Assembly: GCA_012270795.1 (NCBI GenBank)
Contig: JAAXHO010000142.1
Coordinates: 1 to 43,580 of the forward strand
Length of the DNA: 43,580 bases
Direction of reading: 5' to 3'
From: Candidatus Poribacteria bacterium
GTDB taxonomy: Bacteria > Poribacteria > WGA-4E > WGA-3G
Below, piece by piece: positions 8,677 through 16,340 of the stretch. Each line of letters begins with the position of its first letter. Positions within the stretch are counted from its first letter, which is position 1. Made by a program: the position numbers and the translations under genes. The notes beneath the pieces are model-generated. The model made no database searches. It had not been told where the DNA came from and saw nothing but the letters and a program-made list of their open reading frames with translations.

Positions 8677-10086
8677 ATGGACATCAACACCTTCACATCA
8701 GCAGAACTTACTCACGCAACTACCCCAAAGTCTGCCCTATTGACAGAAGCGGAGATAGCACTTTTTGTTGATTACTATCAACTCACGATGGGACAAGCAG
8801 ATTTCATTAACCGTAACGATGCTATTATCACTGCCAATTACTATGTTCGCAAAATCCCACAAGGTGAATATCTCATTGCTGCTGGTCTTGAACAGATCAT
8901 CCATTACATTCTAAATCTACATTTTACAGATGACACCCTTAACTGGCTGTCTCAAAACGGTGAATTATCTGATGATTACCTGGAATCGTTGAAAGGTTTT
9001 CGATTCAGCGGTGATGTTTATGCTGTTCCCGAAGGCACTCCTGTTTTTCCCAATGAACCGATAATCAATGTTACAGGTCTATCCCGTGATGTGCAACTTT
9101 TTGAAACCTATCTTCTCTGTGTGATGAATTTCCAGACGTTGATTGCAACCAAAGCATCAAGGATAGTGCAGGCAGCAAACGGGAGACCTGTCTATGATTT
9201 CGGTGCAAGACGTGCACATGGAAGAGATGCGGGGATCCTTGCAGCGCGTGCTGCTTTCATTGGTGGTGCAGAAGGTACTTCCCTTGTGCTTGCAGGTAGG
9301 TATTTTGATATTCCTTATGTAGGCACGATGGCACATAAGTTTGTGATGGATCGGTCAACAGAGGTTGATGCCTTCCGAGATTACGCGAATGTTTTCTCGC
9401 GCAACGCGACATTTCTGATTGATACATACGATACGATACAAGGCGCAAAAAACGCATGTATTGTTGCACAGGAAATGGAAAAACGTGGATGCCAACTGAA
9501 AGCAGTGAGATTGGATAGTGGTGACCTCTTATCTCTCAGTAAAGAGGTACGGCGTATCCTTGATGAAGAAGGACTTAACTACGTGCAAATCATCGCAAGT
9601 CATGACCTTGATGAGTTTGAGATAGATAGATTACTGAAAAATGGCGCACCGATCGATAGCTTCGGAGTCGGTACTCGCCTTGCAACTGGTGCAAACTTCA
9701 ATCCGATGTCTGGTGAAGGTGGACCATCTGCCCTTGGTGGTGTCTTCAAGTCAGTCGAACGTGATGGTATCCCTGTTGGTAAACAGTCTCTTGATGAGCC
9801 TACAAAAGCCACTGTCCCCGGAAGAAAACAGGTCTATCGGCAAACCGACACCGATGGCAATTACTGTAATGACTGCGTCACACTTTGGGACGAACTCAAT
9901 ACCGATGGAGAACCGCTTTTAATTCCTATTGTCAAAGATGGGGAATTGGTGTATAATTTTCCAAATCTGGCAGACATTCAGGCGCGAGCAGGGGCAGAAC
10001 TTGCAAGATTTGATGCATCTCATAAAGTTTTGACTGATGCTGAACTGTATCCAGTTGAAGTACATTCAGGGTTGAGAACAGAATAG
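8677..10086 (+). CDS. pncB: Nicotinate phosphoribosyltransferase
   Basis: Makes nicotinate mononucleotide from nicotinate and PRPP (ATP-assisted) in the Preiss-Handler NAD salvage route. 469 aa, bacterial long-form type. Landmarks: LFVDYYQLTMGQADF and YYVRKIPQGEYLIAAGLEQ near the N-terminus, DFGARRAHGRDAGILAARAA (substrate site), GTMAHKFVM, LDSGDLLSLS, and the phosphate-binding region GVGTRLATG. It starts at ATG 8677, 15 bp after the FG-GAP gene, closing the efp-accBC run. The later pathway enzyme NAD synthetase is encoded at 27741. Confidence 0.95.
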   Translation: MDINTFTSAELTHATTPKSALLTEAEIALFVDYYQLTMGQADFINRNDAIITANYYVRKIPQGEYLIAAGLEQIIHYILNLHFTDDTLNWLSQNGELSDDYLESLKGFRFSGDVYAVPEGTPVFPNEPIINVTGLSRDVQLFETYLLCVMNFQTLIATKASRIVQAANGRPVYDFGARRAHGRDAGILAARAAFIGGAEGTSLVLAGRYFDIPYVGTMAHKFVMDRSTEVDAFRDYANVFSRNATFLIDTYDTIQGAKNACIVAQEMEKRGCQLKAVRLDSGDLLSLSKEVRRILDEEGLNYVQIIASHDLDEFEIDRLLKNGAPIDSFGVGTRLATGANFNPMSGEGGPSALGGVFKSVERDGIPVGKQSLDEPTKATVPGRKQVYRQTDTDGNYCNDCVTLWDELNTDGEPLLIPIVKDGELVYNFPNLADIQARAGAELARFDASHKVLTDAELYPVEVHSGLRTE

Positions 10087-10123
10087 TAATGAAAACAATA
10101 TATATACCGCTTTAACGATATAT

Positions 10124-10270
10124 AGGACTTACGCATTCCCCCTTGATAAGGGGTTAGGGGGGTTAAAAAGCCTCTATTTCAGTGAATTAACCCCCACCCT
10201 CCCATACGCTATCGCTATGGGAACCCTTCCCCCTTATCAGTGGGACTTTAAGAAGAAATGCGTAGGTCCT
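10124..10270. repeat. Palindromic element with AGGACTTACGCATT ends
   Basis: Terminal arms AGGACTTACGCATT (10124-10137) and AATGCGTAGGTCCT (10257-10270) match with one difference. Inside are paired CCCCCTTGATAAGGGG/CCCCCTTATCAG and GGGGGGTTAA/TTAACCCCC segments and an imperfect palindrome around CCATACGCTATCGCTATGG. It resembles a non-coding MITE. The surrounding gap (10087-10392) holds no gene. The element at 36544-36714 is of a related C-rich style. Confidence 0.75.
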
Positions 10271-10392
10271 GCAATATATTTTACATACAAAGTGTAACGC
10301 GTCCTAAATTCCGATGCTGCACACACAATTATAATTTTGTCGTAACATCACTGTTATGCTATGCAGCTATATGCTGAAGGAACACAATATTA

Positions 10393-11559
10393 GTGTCTAC
10401 AGAACCAAACAATTCCCGTTCCGCCCATGCGGCGGATATTATTCATCCTCAACCTGTACCTTTTATACTAATTCATCTTGCCTGTTTTGCTATTTTCTGG
10501 GTAGATGTGCAATCCACGGATTGGATTATATGCGGTGTCCTTTACGTTGTTCGTATGTTTGGTATCACTGGGGGATTTCATCGTTATTTTTCACACCGAG
10601 CATTTAAAACAAGCCGTGGTTTCCAATTCTTTTTGGCATTTCTTGGACAGTGTTCAGCACAACGCTCGGTACTCTGGTGGGCTGCTAAGCATCGGGAACA
10701 TCACAAGTATTCCGATACAGAAAAAGATGTTCATTCACCAGTCAAACACGGATTTTGGTATTCTCATATAGGTTGGATTCTATGCTCACGTGGCCTGAGT
10801 GTAGATTACAATTTGATAAAGGACTTTCGGAAATATCCGGAACTTGTCTGGCTTGGTAAAATCCATTCACTACCAGCGACATTATTAGGTATTTCTGTTT
10901 GGGCAATTGCAGGCTGGTCTGGTCTGGTCGTGGGTTTTATATTAAGTACTGTGCTTCTATATCACGGAACTTTTTCAATTAATTCTCTTTCCCACATTTA
11001 TGGTAAACAGGATTATGTCACCGGTGATAATTCTCGCAACAACATTTTTCTCGCCATCATTACGCTCGGGGAAGGATGGCATAATAACCACCACCACTTT
11101 CCAAGTGCAGCCCCACAAGGTTTTCGTTGGTGGCAAATTGATATTACATACTATATCCTAAGACTCTTATCCGTATTTAGAATTGTATGGGACCTCCGCT
11201 TACCCCCAGCACATGTTGTTGAGGGTAAACGCAGAATGTCTCTCACTACCGTTGAAAACGCTGCCCAGCAACTTGCTGGGAGTTTCTCTATTGAACAGAT
11301 TAGCAAAACGATTTTACAAATATGGGCACATACACCAAAATTAGAAGAACTCCGTAGACGCGCTCGTATCGGTCAAACAGAGGTTGAAGCATTTCTCAAA
11401 GAGATGAAGATACTTGAGCTACCAATAATAGGTAATATGAAAGGTAAAGCACAAGCCATGTTTACACACATACCATCCTTAAATCCGATTGTTGAGCGGG
11501 CAAATCAAATCATTGTGCAGTCAGTTTCGGTGTGGCTACTTCAGAACGACATGGGCTAA
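10393..11559 (+). CDS. Acyl-lipid/acyl-CoA delta-9 fatty acid desaturase family protein
   Basis: A di-iron membrane desaturase introducing a double bond into fatty acyl chains. The three histidine boxes are present with standard spacing: HRYFSH (63-68), HREHH (100-104) and HNNHH (230-234). Hydrophobic segments flank them (about 22-55, 75-95, 160-190). The start is a GTG at 10393; no strong ribosome site precedes it. Residues ~265-388 form a C-terminal extension beyond the usual desaturase core, predicted soluble and helical (LEELRRRARIGQTEVEAFLK), without cytochrome b5 motifs. The gene stands alone between two repeat-bearing gaps. Confidence 0.9.
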   Translation: MSTEPNNSRSAHAADIIHPQPVPFILIHLACFAIFWVDVQSTDWIICGVLYVVRMFGITGGFHRYFSHRAFKTSRGFQFFLAFLGQCSAQRSVLWWAAKHREHHKYSDTEKDVHSPVKHGFWYSHIGWILCSRGLSVDYNLIKDFRKYPELVWLGKIHSLPATLLGISVWAIAGWSGLVVGFILSTVLLYHGTFSINSLSHIYGKQDYVTGDNSRNNIFLAIITLGEGWHNNHHHFPSAAPQGFRWWQIDITYYILRLLSVFRIVWDLRLPPAHVVEGKRRMSLTTVENAAQQLAGSFSIEQISKTILQIWAHTPKLEELRRRARIGQTEVEAFLKEMKILELPIIGNMKGKAQAMFTHIPSLNPIVERANQIIVQSVSVWLLQNDMG

Positions 11560-11678
11560 ACAGCAGTTGAGGTTTAGTGAATACTGATTAGGGTTAGGTT
11601 AGACTGAAAGCAAATCTAACTCCACTCTAACGGCACAGGAATCTCATAAAACCTTGACAGAAGCTAAACCATAAACGG

Positions 11679-12176
11679 TTGAATTATTCAGGTTTGAAAC
11701 AGAATAGTAACGAAGACGCGTATATTCCGCTTGCAGAGCATCAAGAGTTGAAAAAATTAGTAGACGAGTATACACATGAAATGGAGGTGGAAGTTATGGC
11801 AAAGTCTATGGTAGATGTGCTTAAAGAGCAAGGTAAAGCTGAAGGTTTAGCACTTGGTATCGTTGAAGGTATAGAACAAGGGGAAACAAATGCTAAGAGA
11901 GCAGCAGTCCTCAAGTTAATACAACTCCGATTTAATGATATGCCAGAAGCAATTACTAATCAGGTTGATTTATGGTAAATTATACAATTAATTCTACATT
12001 CTGAGTTGTAGGAGCGACCTTTGGTCGCGACCGGGAGGTCGCTCCTACAGAAGATGTGTATAATTATTTCAAAATTCACCATAATAAATGATTTATCGCG
12101 CCTTGATTCACTCTTTGATGAGGTTTGGGATGCGGATTCACTTGATGACATTGATTTTAGTAATGATGCCAATTAA
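11679..12176 (+). pseudogene. Rpn/PD-(D/E)XK-transposase-like C-terminal remnant split by a small element
   Basis: Residues from about 11679 to 11978 read as the helical tail seen in Rpn-type (recombination-promoting nuclease) proteins: KSMVDVLKEQGKAEGLALG, then EGIEQGETNAKRAAVLKLIQ and LRFNDMPEAITNQVDLW, ending at a TAA inside an inserted palindrome. Past the insertion the same frame resumes at 12090 as DLSRLDSLFDEVWDADSLDD and ends at a TAA (12174-12176). Removing the 123 bp from 11966 to 12088 joins NQVDL to SRLDSLF in frame. The nuclease core is absent and no ribosome site supports the TTG at 11679, so the gene is also truncated at its 5' end. The family assignment rests on recall of the tail pattern. 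Confidence 0.6.
11974..12088. mobile_element. MITE-like palindromic insertion
   Basis: The segment is flanked by direct repeats TGATTTAT at 11966-11973 and 12089-12096. Near its ends it has TGGTAAATT and AATTCACCA, imperfect inverted repeats of the same style as the palindrome at 25911-25940. At its centre is a GTAGGAGCGACC...GGTCGCTCCTAC hairpin (12008-12048), the family of 541-616. No transposase is encoded. It interrupts the Rpn-like remnant. Confidence 0.6.
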
Positions 12177-12182
12177 TTCCAA

Positions 12183-12341
12183 ATGAACTTGTGTACACTT
12201 CAATCGCGGGTTGGCAAAGGCAATCTCGGTCAAACTGCGAAAGTAAAACAGGATTTTCAAACCGCGTTGAAACTCGCTACACAGACGGGAGATATAGAAC
12301 TTCAAAACAAAATTCAAGATACCCTACTTAAACTCAAATAG
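12183..12341 (+). pseudogene. Fragment of a TPR-type protein C-terminus
   Basis: An open stretch of 52 codons reads MNLCTLQSRVGKGNLGQ, then FQTALKLATQTGDIELQNK and ends TLLKLK. The 'A/T-K-x-D-F-Q-x-A-L-x-L-A-x-x-T-G-D' pattern is typical of the last TPR repeat of larger proteins. There is no ribosome site and no upstream continuation, so this looks like a relic. It sits in the same decayed area as the split Rpn-like gene. 12342-12495 shows nothing further. Confidence 0.4.
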
Positions 12342-12513
12342 TGTTGCCCTATTCTGTGCAATCGAACACGGAGTCTGTCCTTTTTTGTGCAGTTCTCTCA
12401 GGTATTTCACAAAGCAGTCCATCAGCCGTTTAGATTGTATAAACAAAGATTAACAAATCAAGTTCTTTTTTAGTAAAATATTAAAAAATATCATTTTGGA
12501 GGTGCCTCCCTTT

Positions 12514-12990
12514 ATGCAACAAATTGATCAAAGACAATTCCTTGAAACCGATACATTGCTCAATAAGTTCCAAGGACAAGCAGTACTTGTAACGTATGAC
12601 GGTATTAAACAACTAAAGATTACTAAAATAGGTAGATATGAGATCTATTCCGCTGATGACTCATTGTATAAAGTAGATATCGTCTTTTGTCTAACCCCAG
12701 AAGCAGCGAATAACTTGGGTGACGCATTGCGGGTGAACAAAAAACTTGAAGCTGAAAAACTACGCACAGATAAAGACCCCCAAAAACGACCACTAATCAT
12801 TGGAAAACGCCCTATGCGTAAGTTGGCACAGAAAAACGTCAAGGTGACACTCCGAAATGGACACATCCTTTACGGCATACCGATAGAATACAATAAATAT
12901 AACTTTACAATGAATGTAAATAATCAGGTGGTACTTGTTTATAGACACGCTGTCTATCAATTCGAAATTGTCACTATAAAAAGAGGGTAA
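12514..12990 (+). CDS. Putative double-Sm (Hfq-like) protein
   Basis: 158 aa from ATG 12514, with GGAGGTG at 12498-12504; an in-frame TTG at 12496 lies at the ribosome site itself. The C-terminal part (about 105-155) reads like an Sm fold: KNVKVTLRNGHILYGIPIEY, then NNQVVLVYRHAVYQFEI. Compare Hfq, where Sm1 carries 'V-x-x-Y/L-L-x-NG-x-x-L-x-G' and Sm2 'V-Y-K-H-A-I'. The N-terminal part (LLNKFQGQAVLVTYDGIKQL...YKVDIVFCL, 15-60) looks like a second, degenerate Sm half, and a charged linker joins them (75-104). No signal or membrane segments. An RNA-binding role is inferred only. The gene stands alone, 105 bp before the second PhyH gene. Confidence 0.55.
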   Translation: MQQIDQRQFLETDTLLNKFQGQAVLVTYDGIKQLKITKIGRYEIYSADDSLYKVDIVFCLTPEAANNLGDALRVNKKLEAEKLRTDKDPQKRPLIIGKRPMRKLAQKNVKVTLRNGHILYGIPIEYNKYNFTMNVNNQVVLVYRHAVYQFEIVTIKRG

Positions 12991-13054
12991 CTCAACAGAC
13001 ACAAATTCAGAAAGCGTACTCCCATGACCACTAAAAATAGAGTATATTTCAGAC

Positions 13055-13070
13055 TGGCATAAAACTTGCA
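13055..13070 (+). promoter_or_regulatory. Sigma54-like promoter
   Basis: TGGCATAAAACTTGCA matches the -24/-12 consensus (TGGCAC-N5-TTGCA) at all invariant positions: GG and GC are at the correct spacing, with one mismatch in the -24 hexamer. The predicted start, about 13081, would give a ~15-nt leader carrying the AGGAGGT ribosome site of the PhyH gene at 13096. Activator sites were not identified. Confidence 0.35.
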
Positions 13071-13095
13071 TTTTTTCAAAGAAAGGAGGTAGCCA

Positions 13096-13995
13096 ATGGA
13101 ATCTGAACTAACATATCGTGTTGCACCCCCAGGATTTACAACGGAACAGTGGAAGACATTCAACAAAGACGGTATCATCTTCATTGAGGACGCTATCTCT
13201 GATGAAGACGTTGAAATCTACAAGGATGCAATAGATCGGGTTGCATCAAATAATCCAAAATATAAACCGGGAAATTATCTCGGCATGCAGAACATCGTTG
13301 AACGCGACCCTGTCTTTACAGGACTGATAGACAATGATCGACATGTCGGTTATGCTTATGACCTTTTTGGCGAACTTCTCAAACTACATATAAGCCAATT
13401 TTTCCTGCGTCCACCAGGTGGCAAACAGTACAATCAGTGGCATCCGGACGGTGCACGCGCACTCCCCTATGGTGTGTTTTCTCCGAAATTACCGTTACAA
13501 ATCAAAATCGGATATTGGCTAACAGACCTTCCGCATGAGAAGATGGGGAATCTCGTTGTGCTTCCGGGAAGCCATAGACAGCAATATATGGACGGTTATG
13601 ATACCCACAAGAGTATCCCTGGAGAGATGGTTATTTGTCCGCGTAAAGGCACAATGACGGTGATGCACTCCAGCATCTGGCATCGTGTGGAACCAAATGA
13701 AAGCGACGTAGTACGTTACAACATCTTTGTGGCATACTGCCCGTCTTGGGTAACTCCTGCAGACCGTTTCCATTCCTCACCAGAATGGTTAAAGACACTC
13801 AACCGTGAACAACGTATCATCATGCGGAGTTATGGTAACGCCTATCATAATGCGAAACCACCCGCATCCGAATTTCCTCTCTTTTTAGATCGTGAAACTG
13901 GTTCTGAAGTGGATGCAGATAAGTATTTGGATCATGTCCAACTTCATAGACGCAAGCGACAGACAATGTCTGAGCGAATTGCAGCCTCTGTGTAG
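13096..13995 (+). CDS. Phytanoyl-CoA dioxygenase (PhyH) family protein, second copy
   Basis: 299 aa, Fe(II)/2-oxoglutarate oxygenase fold. The iron ligands are H116-x-D118 (NQWHPDGAR) and the distal H196 (SSIWHRVEPN), with R207 as the likely 2-oxoglutarate ligand. Preceding structural hints are LHISQFFLRPPGGKQYNQWH and, after the first ligands, IGYWLTDLPHEKMGNLVVLP, GSHRQQY. AAGGAGGT at 13084-13091 sits just before the ATG. It shares little with the PhyH at 763 beyond motifs, so the two probably act on different substrates. A sigma54-like element lies upstream and a small membrane protein follows 8 bp downstream. Substrate unknown. Confidence 0.9.
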   Translation: MESELTYRVAPPGFTTEQWKTFNKDGIIFIEDAISDEDVEIYKDAIDRVASNNPKYKPGNYLGMQNIVERDPVFTGLIDNDRHVGYAYDLFGELLKLHISQFFLRPPGGKQYNQWHPDGARALPYGVFSPKLPLQIKIGYWLTDLPHEKMGNLVVLPGSHRQQYMDGYDTHKSIPGEMVICPRKGTMTVMHSSIWHRVEPNESDVVRYNIFVAYCPSWVTPADRFHSSPEWLKTLNREQRIIMRSYGNAYHNAKPPASEFPLFLDRETGSEVDADKYLDHVQLHRRKRQTMSERIAASV

Positions 13996-14003
13996 AAATA
14001 TGA

Positions 14004-14312
14004 ATGAAAAGGTGTAGTTTGAAAAAATTTAAGAAGTTACTTAGGTTGATGGCTCATGCCGCCGATATAACATTGCTTACAATATGTTATATCTGTGGTA
14101 TTTGGATTGCCATGATCCCTCTCGGCTTAGCGATATTTGTCAATGTCCGAGCATGGCATCGGACTGATCATACACTCTCAAATTTTGAAAGGTTCAATCA
14201 GACAATACAATCTACGTTTTGGGAATTAATGCTATTATGTGTGTTACTATTTGTTATGCGGAAAATTATGATTTGGGCAATGAATTATTTTGACGAAAAG
14301 GAAAGAAATTAG
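14004..14312 (+). CDS. Small two-helix membrane protein, unknown function
   Basis: Up to 102 aa with two predicted membrane spans: ITLLTICYICGIWIAMIPLG (continuing to IFV) and LMLLCVLLFVMRKIMIWAM. A basic N-terminus (KKFKKLLRL) suggests cytoplasmic N-in topology. ATG 14004 is given; a TTG at 14019 has a better ribosome site (AAAGGTG). It lies 8 bp after the PhyH gene and 75 bp before the ABC permease gene. It could be an accessory subunit of that transporter, but no family is recognised. Confidence 0.6.
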   Translation: MKRCSLKKFKKLLRLMAHAADITLLTICYICGIWIAMIPLGLAIFVNVRAWHRTDHTLSNFERFNQTIQSTFWELMLLCVLLFVMRKIMIWAMNYFDEKERN

Positions 14313-14387
14313 AGTATATGTAAGTTAACGAGTTAAAAAATCAATTAAAGTACATACGTTGTTGGATACAACTGATTAGAGACAAAT

Positions 14388-15581
14388 ATGAAAACGTTAT
14401 TTCTCAAAGACATGCGCTACCGTCAAGCACGAGTTGTGCTGACAGCCATCGGTATCACCGTCCTGATTTCACTGATCCTGTTGTTAGGTGGCATCATGAA
14501 TGGGATGCGAATCCAAGCACAGCAGTATGTGAAATTTACAGGTGCGGACATCTGGATTTCTGCAGAGGGTTCTGGTGGGGCGTTCATTGGGTTTTCCCTC
14601 CTGATAGAAGAAAATATGGCACCGTTGAGTTCTAGGAAAGACTTTGAGGAAGGGACTGTGTCTCCGCTCATTTTTGCCCAAGCACAACCAAAAATAAGAG
14701 AGAAAAATACGAAAGCAATTGTTGTTGGATATCAGTTAGGGAAACTTGGTGGACCTAAGAATGTTATCAAAGGTGAAGGTAGAATGTTCGAATCCAGCAA
14801 ATTTGCAGATTATCGTCCCGAAGACCCAGTTCTGCATGAAGTTGTGGTAGATGAAAAAATGGGACTTGAAATCGGTGAACAAATTACCATCGGAACAGAA
14901 ACCGTCAAGGTTGTTGGAAAAGCAAGTAGTCTGATGTTTGTTTTAGATACACCCCTACTTTTTATGGATATTCGCGTGGCACAACAGGTTCTTCTGGGAA
15001 ACTATCCGCGTGTAAATATGATGATAGCGAAGACAAATGTACATCAAAAACCGGAAGAAGTCGTAGCGAATTTAAATGCTTCCATGACAATTGAAGCACG
15101 AACTGTGGGGCAAACACTCAAAGATATTATCGGATATTATGTTGATGAACCGATGAAAGCGGTACAATTTCTGCGAGTCATGTTGTGGTTAGCGGCCGGC
15201 TTACTCGTTGGGATGATTACTTATGTTACTATGTTGGAAAAGACACAAGAGATTGGCGTGCTAAAAGCCATCGGGGCATCCAACGGTTATGTAATGGCAC
15301 TGCTGCTAAAGCAGGTTGCAATTATCTCTGTTGTGGGTGTTGTTTCGGGATTCTGTCTCTCCTTTATATTCGCTGCTGCTGCACCAATCTTTGTCTCAAT
15401 ACACTTAGTTGAATCCATTATCGTAGCAATCATCAGTTTTATTGTCTGTTGTGGAAGTGGTTATCTTGCTGCGCGTAAAGCAATTATGGTAGATCCAATG
15501 ATCGCTTTCCGTGGTGAGATTGATAGTGGTATGTCCAGACCAAATCCAAGTCTGCAGACTTTCGTTTATGAAGAAACTTAA
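14388..15581 (+). CDS. ABC transporter permease, FtsX/MacB/DevC type
   Basis: 397 aa with the four-helix FtsX layout: one N-terminal helix (ARVVLTAIGITVLISLILLL), a large periplasmic domain (about 45-265), then three C-terminal helices (FLRVMLWLAAGLLVGMITYV; VAIISVVGVVSGFCLSFIFA; IVAIISFIVCCGSGYLAA). The conserved cytoplasmic loop EKTQEIGVLKAIGASNGYVM is present. Such permeases work in lipoprotein release or export of lipids, peptides or siderophores. The short ATPase-binding style and the partner ATPase 84 bp downstream define a two-gene transporter. No membrane-fusion (HlyD/MacA) protein is adjacent, so the substrate and whether it reaches the outer membrane are unclear. Confidence 0.9.
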   Translation: MKTLFLKDMRYRQARVVLTAIGITVLISLILLLGGIMNGMRIQAQQYVKFTGADIWISAEGSGGAFIGFSLLIEENMAPLSSRKDFEEGTVSPLIFAQAQPKIREKNTKAIVVGYQLGKLGGPKNVIKGEGRMFESSKFADYRPEDPVLHEVVVDEKMGLEIGEQITIGTETVKVVGKASSLMFVLDTPLLFMDIRVAQQVLLGNYPRVNMMIAKTNVHQKPEEVVANLNASMTIEARTVGQTLKDIIGYYVDEPMKAVQFLRVMLWLAAGLLVGMITYVTMLEKTQEIGVLKAIGASNGYVMALLLKQVAIISVVGVVSGFCLSFIFAAAAPIFVSIHLVESIIVAIISFIVCCGSGYLAARKAIMVDPMIAFRGEIDSGMSRPNPSLQTFVYEET

Positions 15582-15665
15582 AAACTTTCTCATCACATTC
15601 TCAGATAATTCTCCATTTGAGATTGTGGTTCACGATACATTATTATACATTATAGGATATATGAT

Positions 15666-16340
15666 ATGGCAACCATCGTAGAAGGGATCGGTTTAAAGAA
15701 ACGATTTGGTTTTGGTGATGCTGCTGTCACTGCAATTGATTCGGTTGATATCCAGATTGAAGAGAGCGAATTGGTGATGCTCATGGGGGACAGCGGATGC
15801 GGTAAAACAACTCTAATTAGTCTTCTCGGATGTATTCTGACCCCAGATGAAGGTGAATTACATATTGATGGTGAAGCGATTGATCCCTCTAATCAAGACT
15901 TAAGTGCCGTACGTAGAGAAAAAATCGGGTTTGTTTTTCAGATGTTTCACCTCCTACCATACCTCACCGCGCTTGAAAATGTCATGGTTGCTATGGATAT
16001 TGCAAAGACAAACAGGACTGAAGCCGAAAATCGTGGAATAGAACTGCTTACACGTATCGGCTTAAGTGAACGGTTACATCATCGTCCAGCCCAGTTGTCA
16101 GGTGGTGAAAAGCAACGTGTCTCCTTTGCACGTGCCCTTGCAAACCGTCCCAAAATCATCTTTGCTGATGAACCCACCGCGAACTTAGATAGTAGACAAA
16201 GCGATAACTTGATGAACCTATTTCAAGAACTACGGGAGGAACATCAGACAACTATAGTCATCGTAACACACCATGAGGGTTTAAGAAAGAACGCTGACCG
16301 TATCATTCACATGAAAGACGGAAGGATTATTGCATCTTGA
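15666..16340 (+). CDS. ABC transporter ATP-binding protein, LolD/MacB type
   Basis: 224 aa, the usual single-domain length. Walker A GDSGCGKTT (41-49; most relatives have GxSGxGKST), Q-loop Q92 in FVFQMFHLLPYLTALENV, signature LSGGE (144-148) followed by KQRVSFARALA, Walker B IIFADE (164-169), D-loop LDS, H-loop H202. It powers the FtsX-type permease encoded 84 bp upstream. Its TGA overlaps the TTG start of the next gene, so the outer-membrane-type protein downstream is likely cotranslated. Confidence 0.95.
   Translation: MATIVEGIGLKKRFGFGDAAVTAIDSVDIQIEESELVMLMGDSGCGKTTLISLLGCILTPDEGELHIDGEAIDPSNQDLSAVRREKIGFVFQMFHLLPYLTALENVMVAMDIAKTNRTEAENRGIELLTRIGLSERLHHRPAQLSGGEKQRVSFARALANRPKIIFADEPTANLDSRQSDNLMNLFQELREEHQTTIVIVTHHEGLRKNADRIIHMKDGRIIAS

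Noticed and set aside
12342-12495. Further relic genes in the gap before the Sm-like gene
   Set aside because: Short open stretches only; no family pattern that I could defend.
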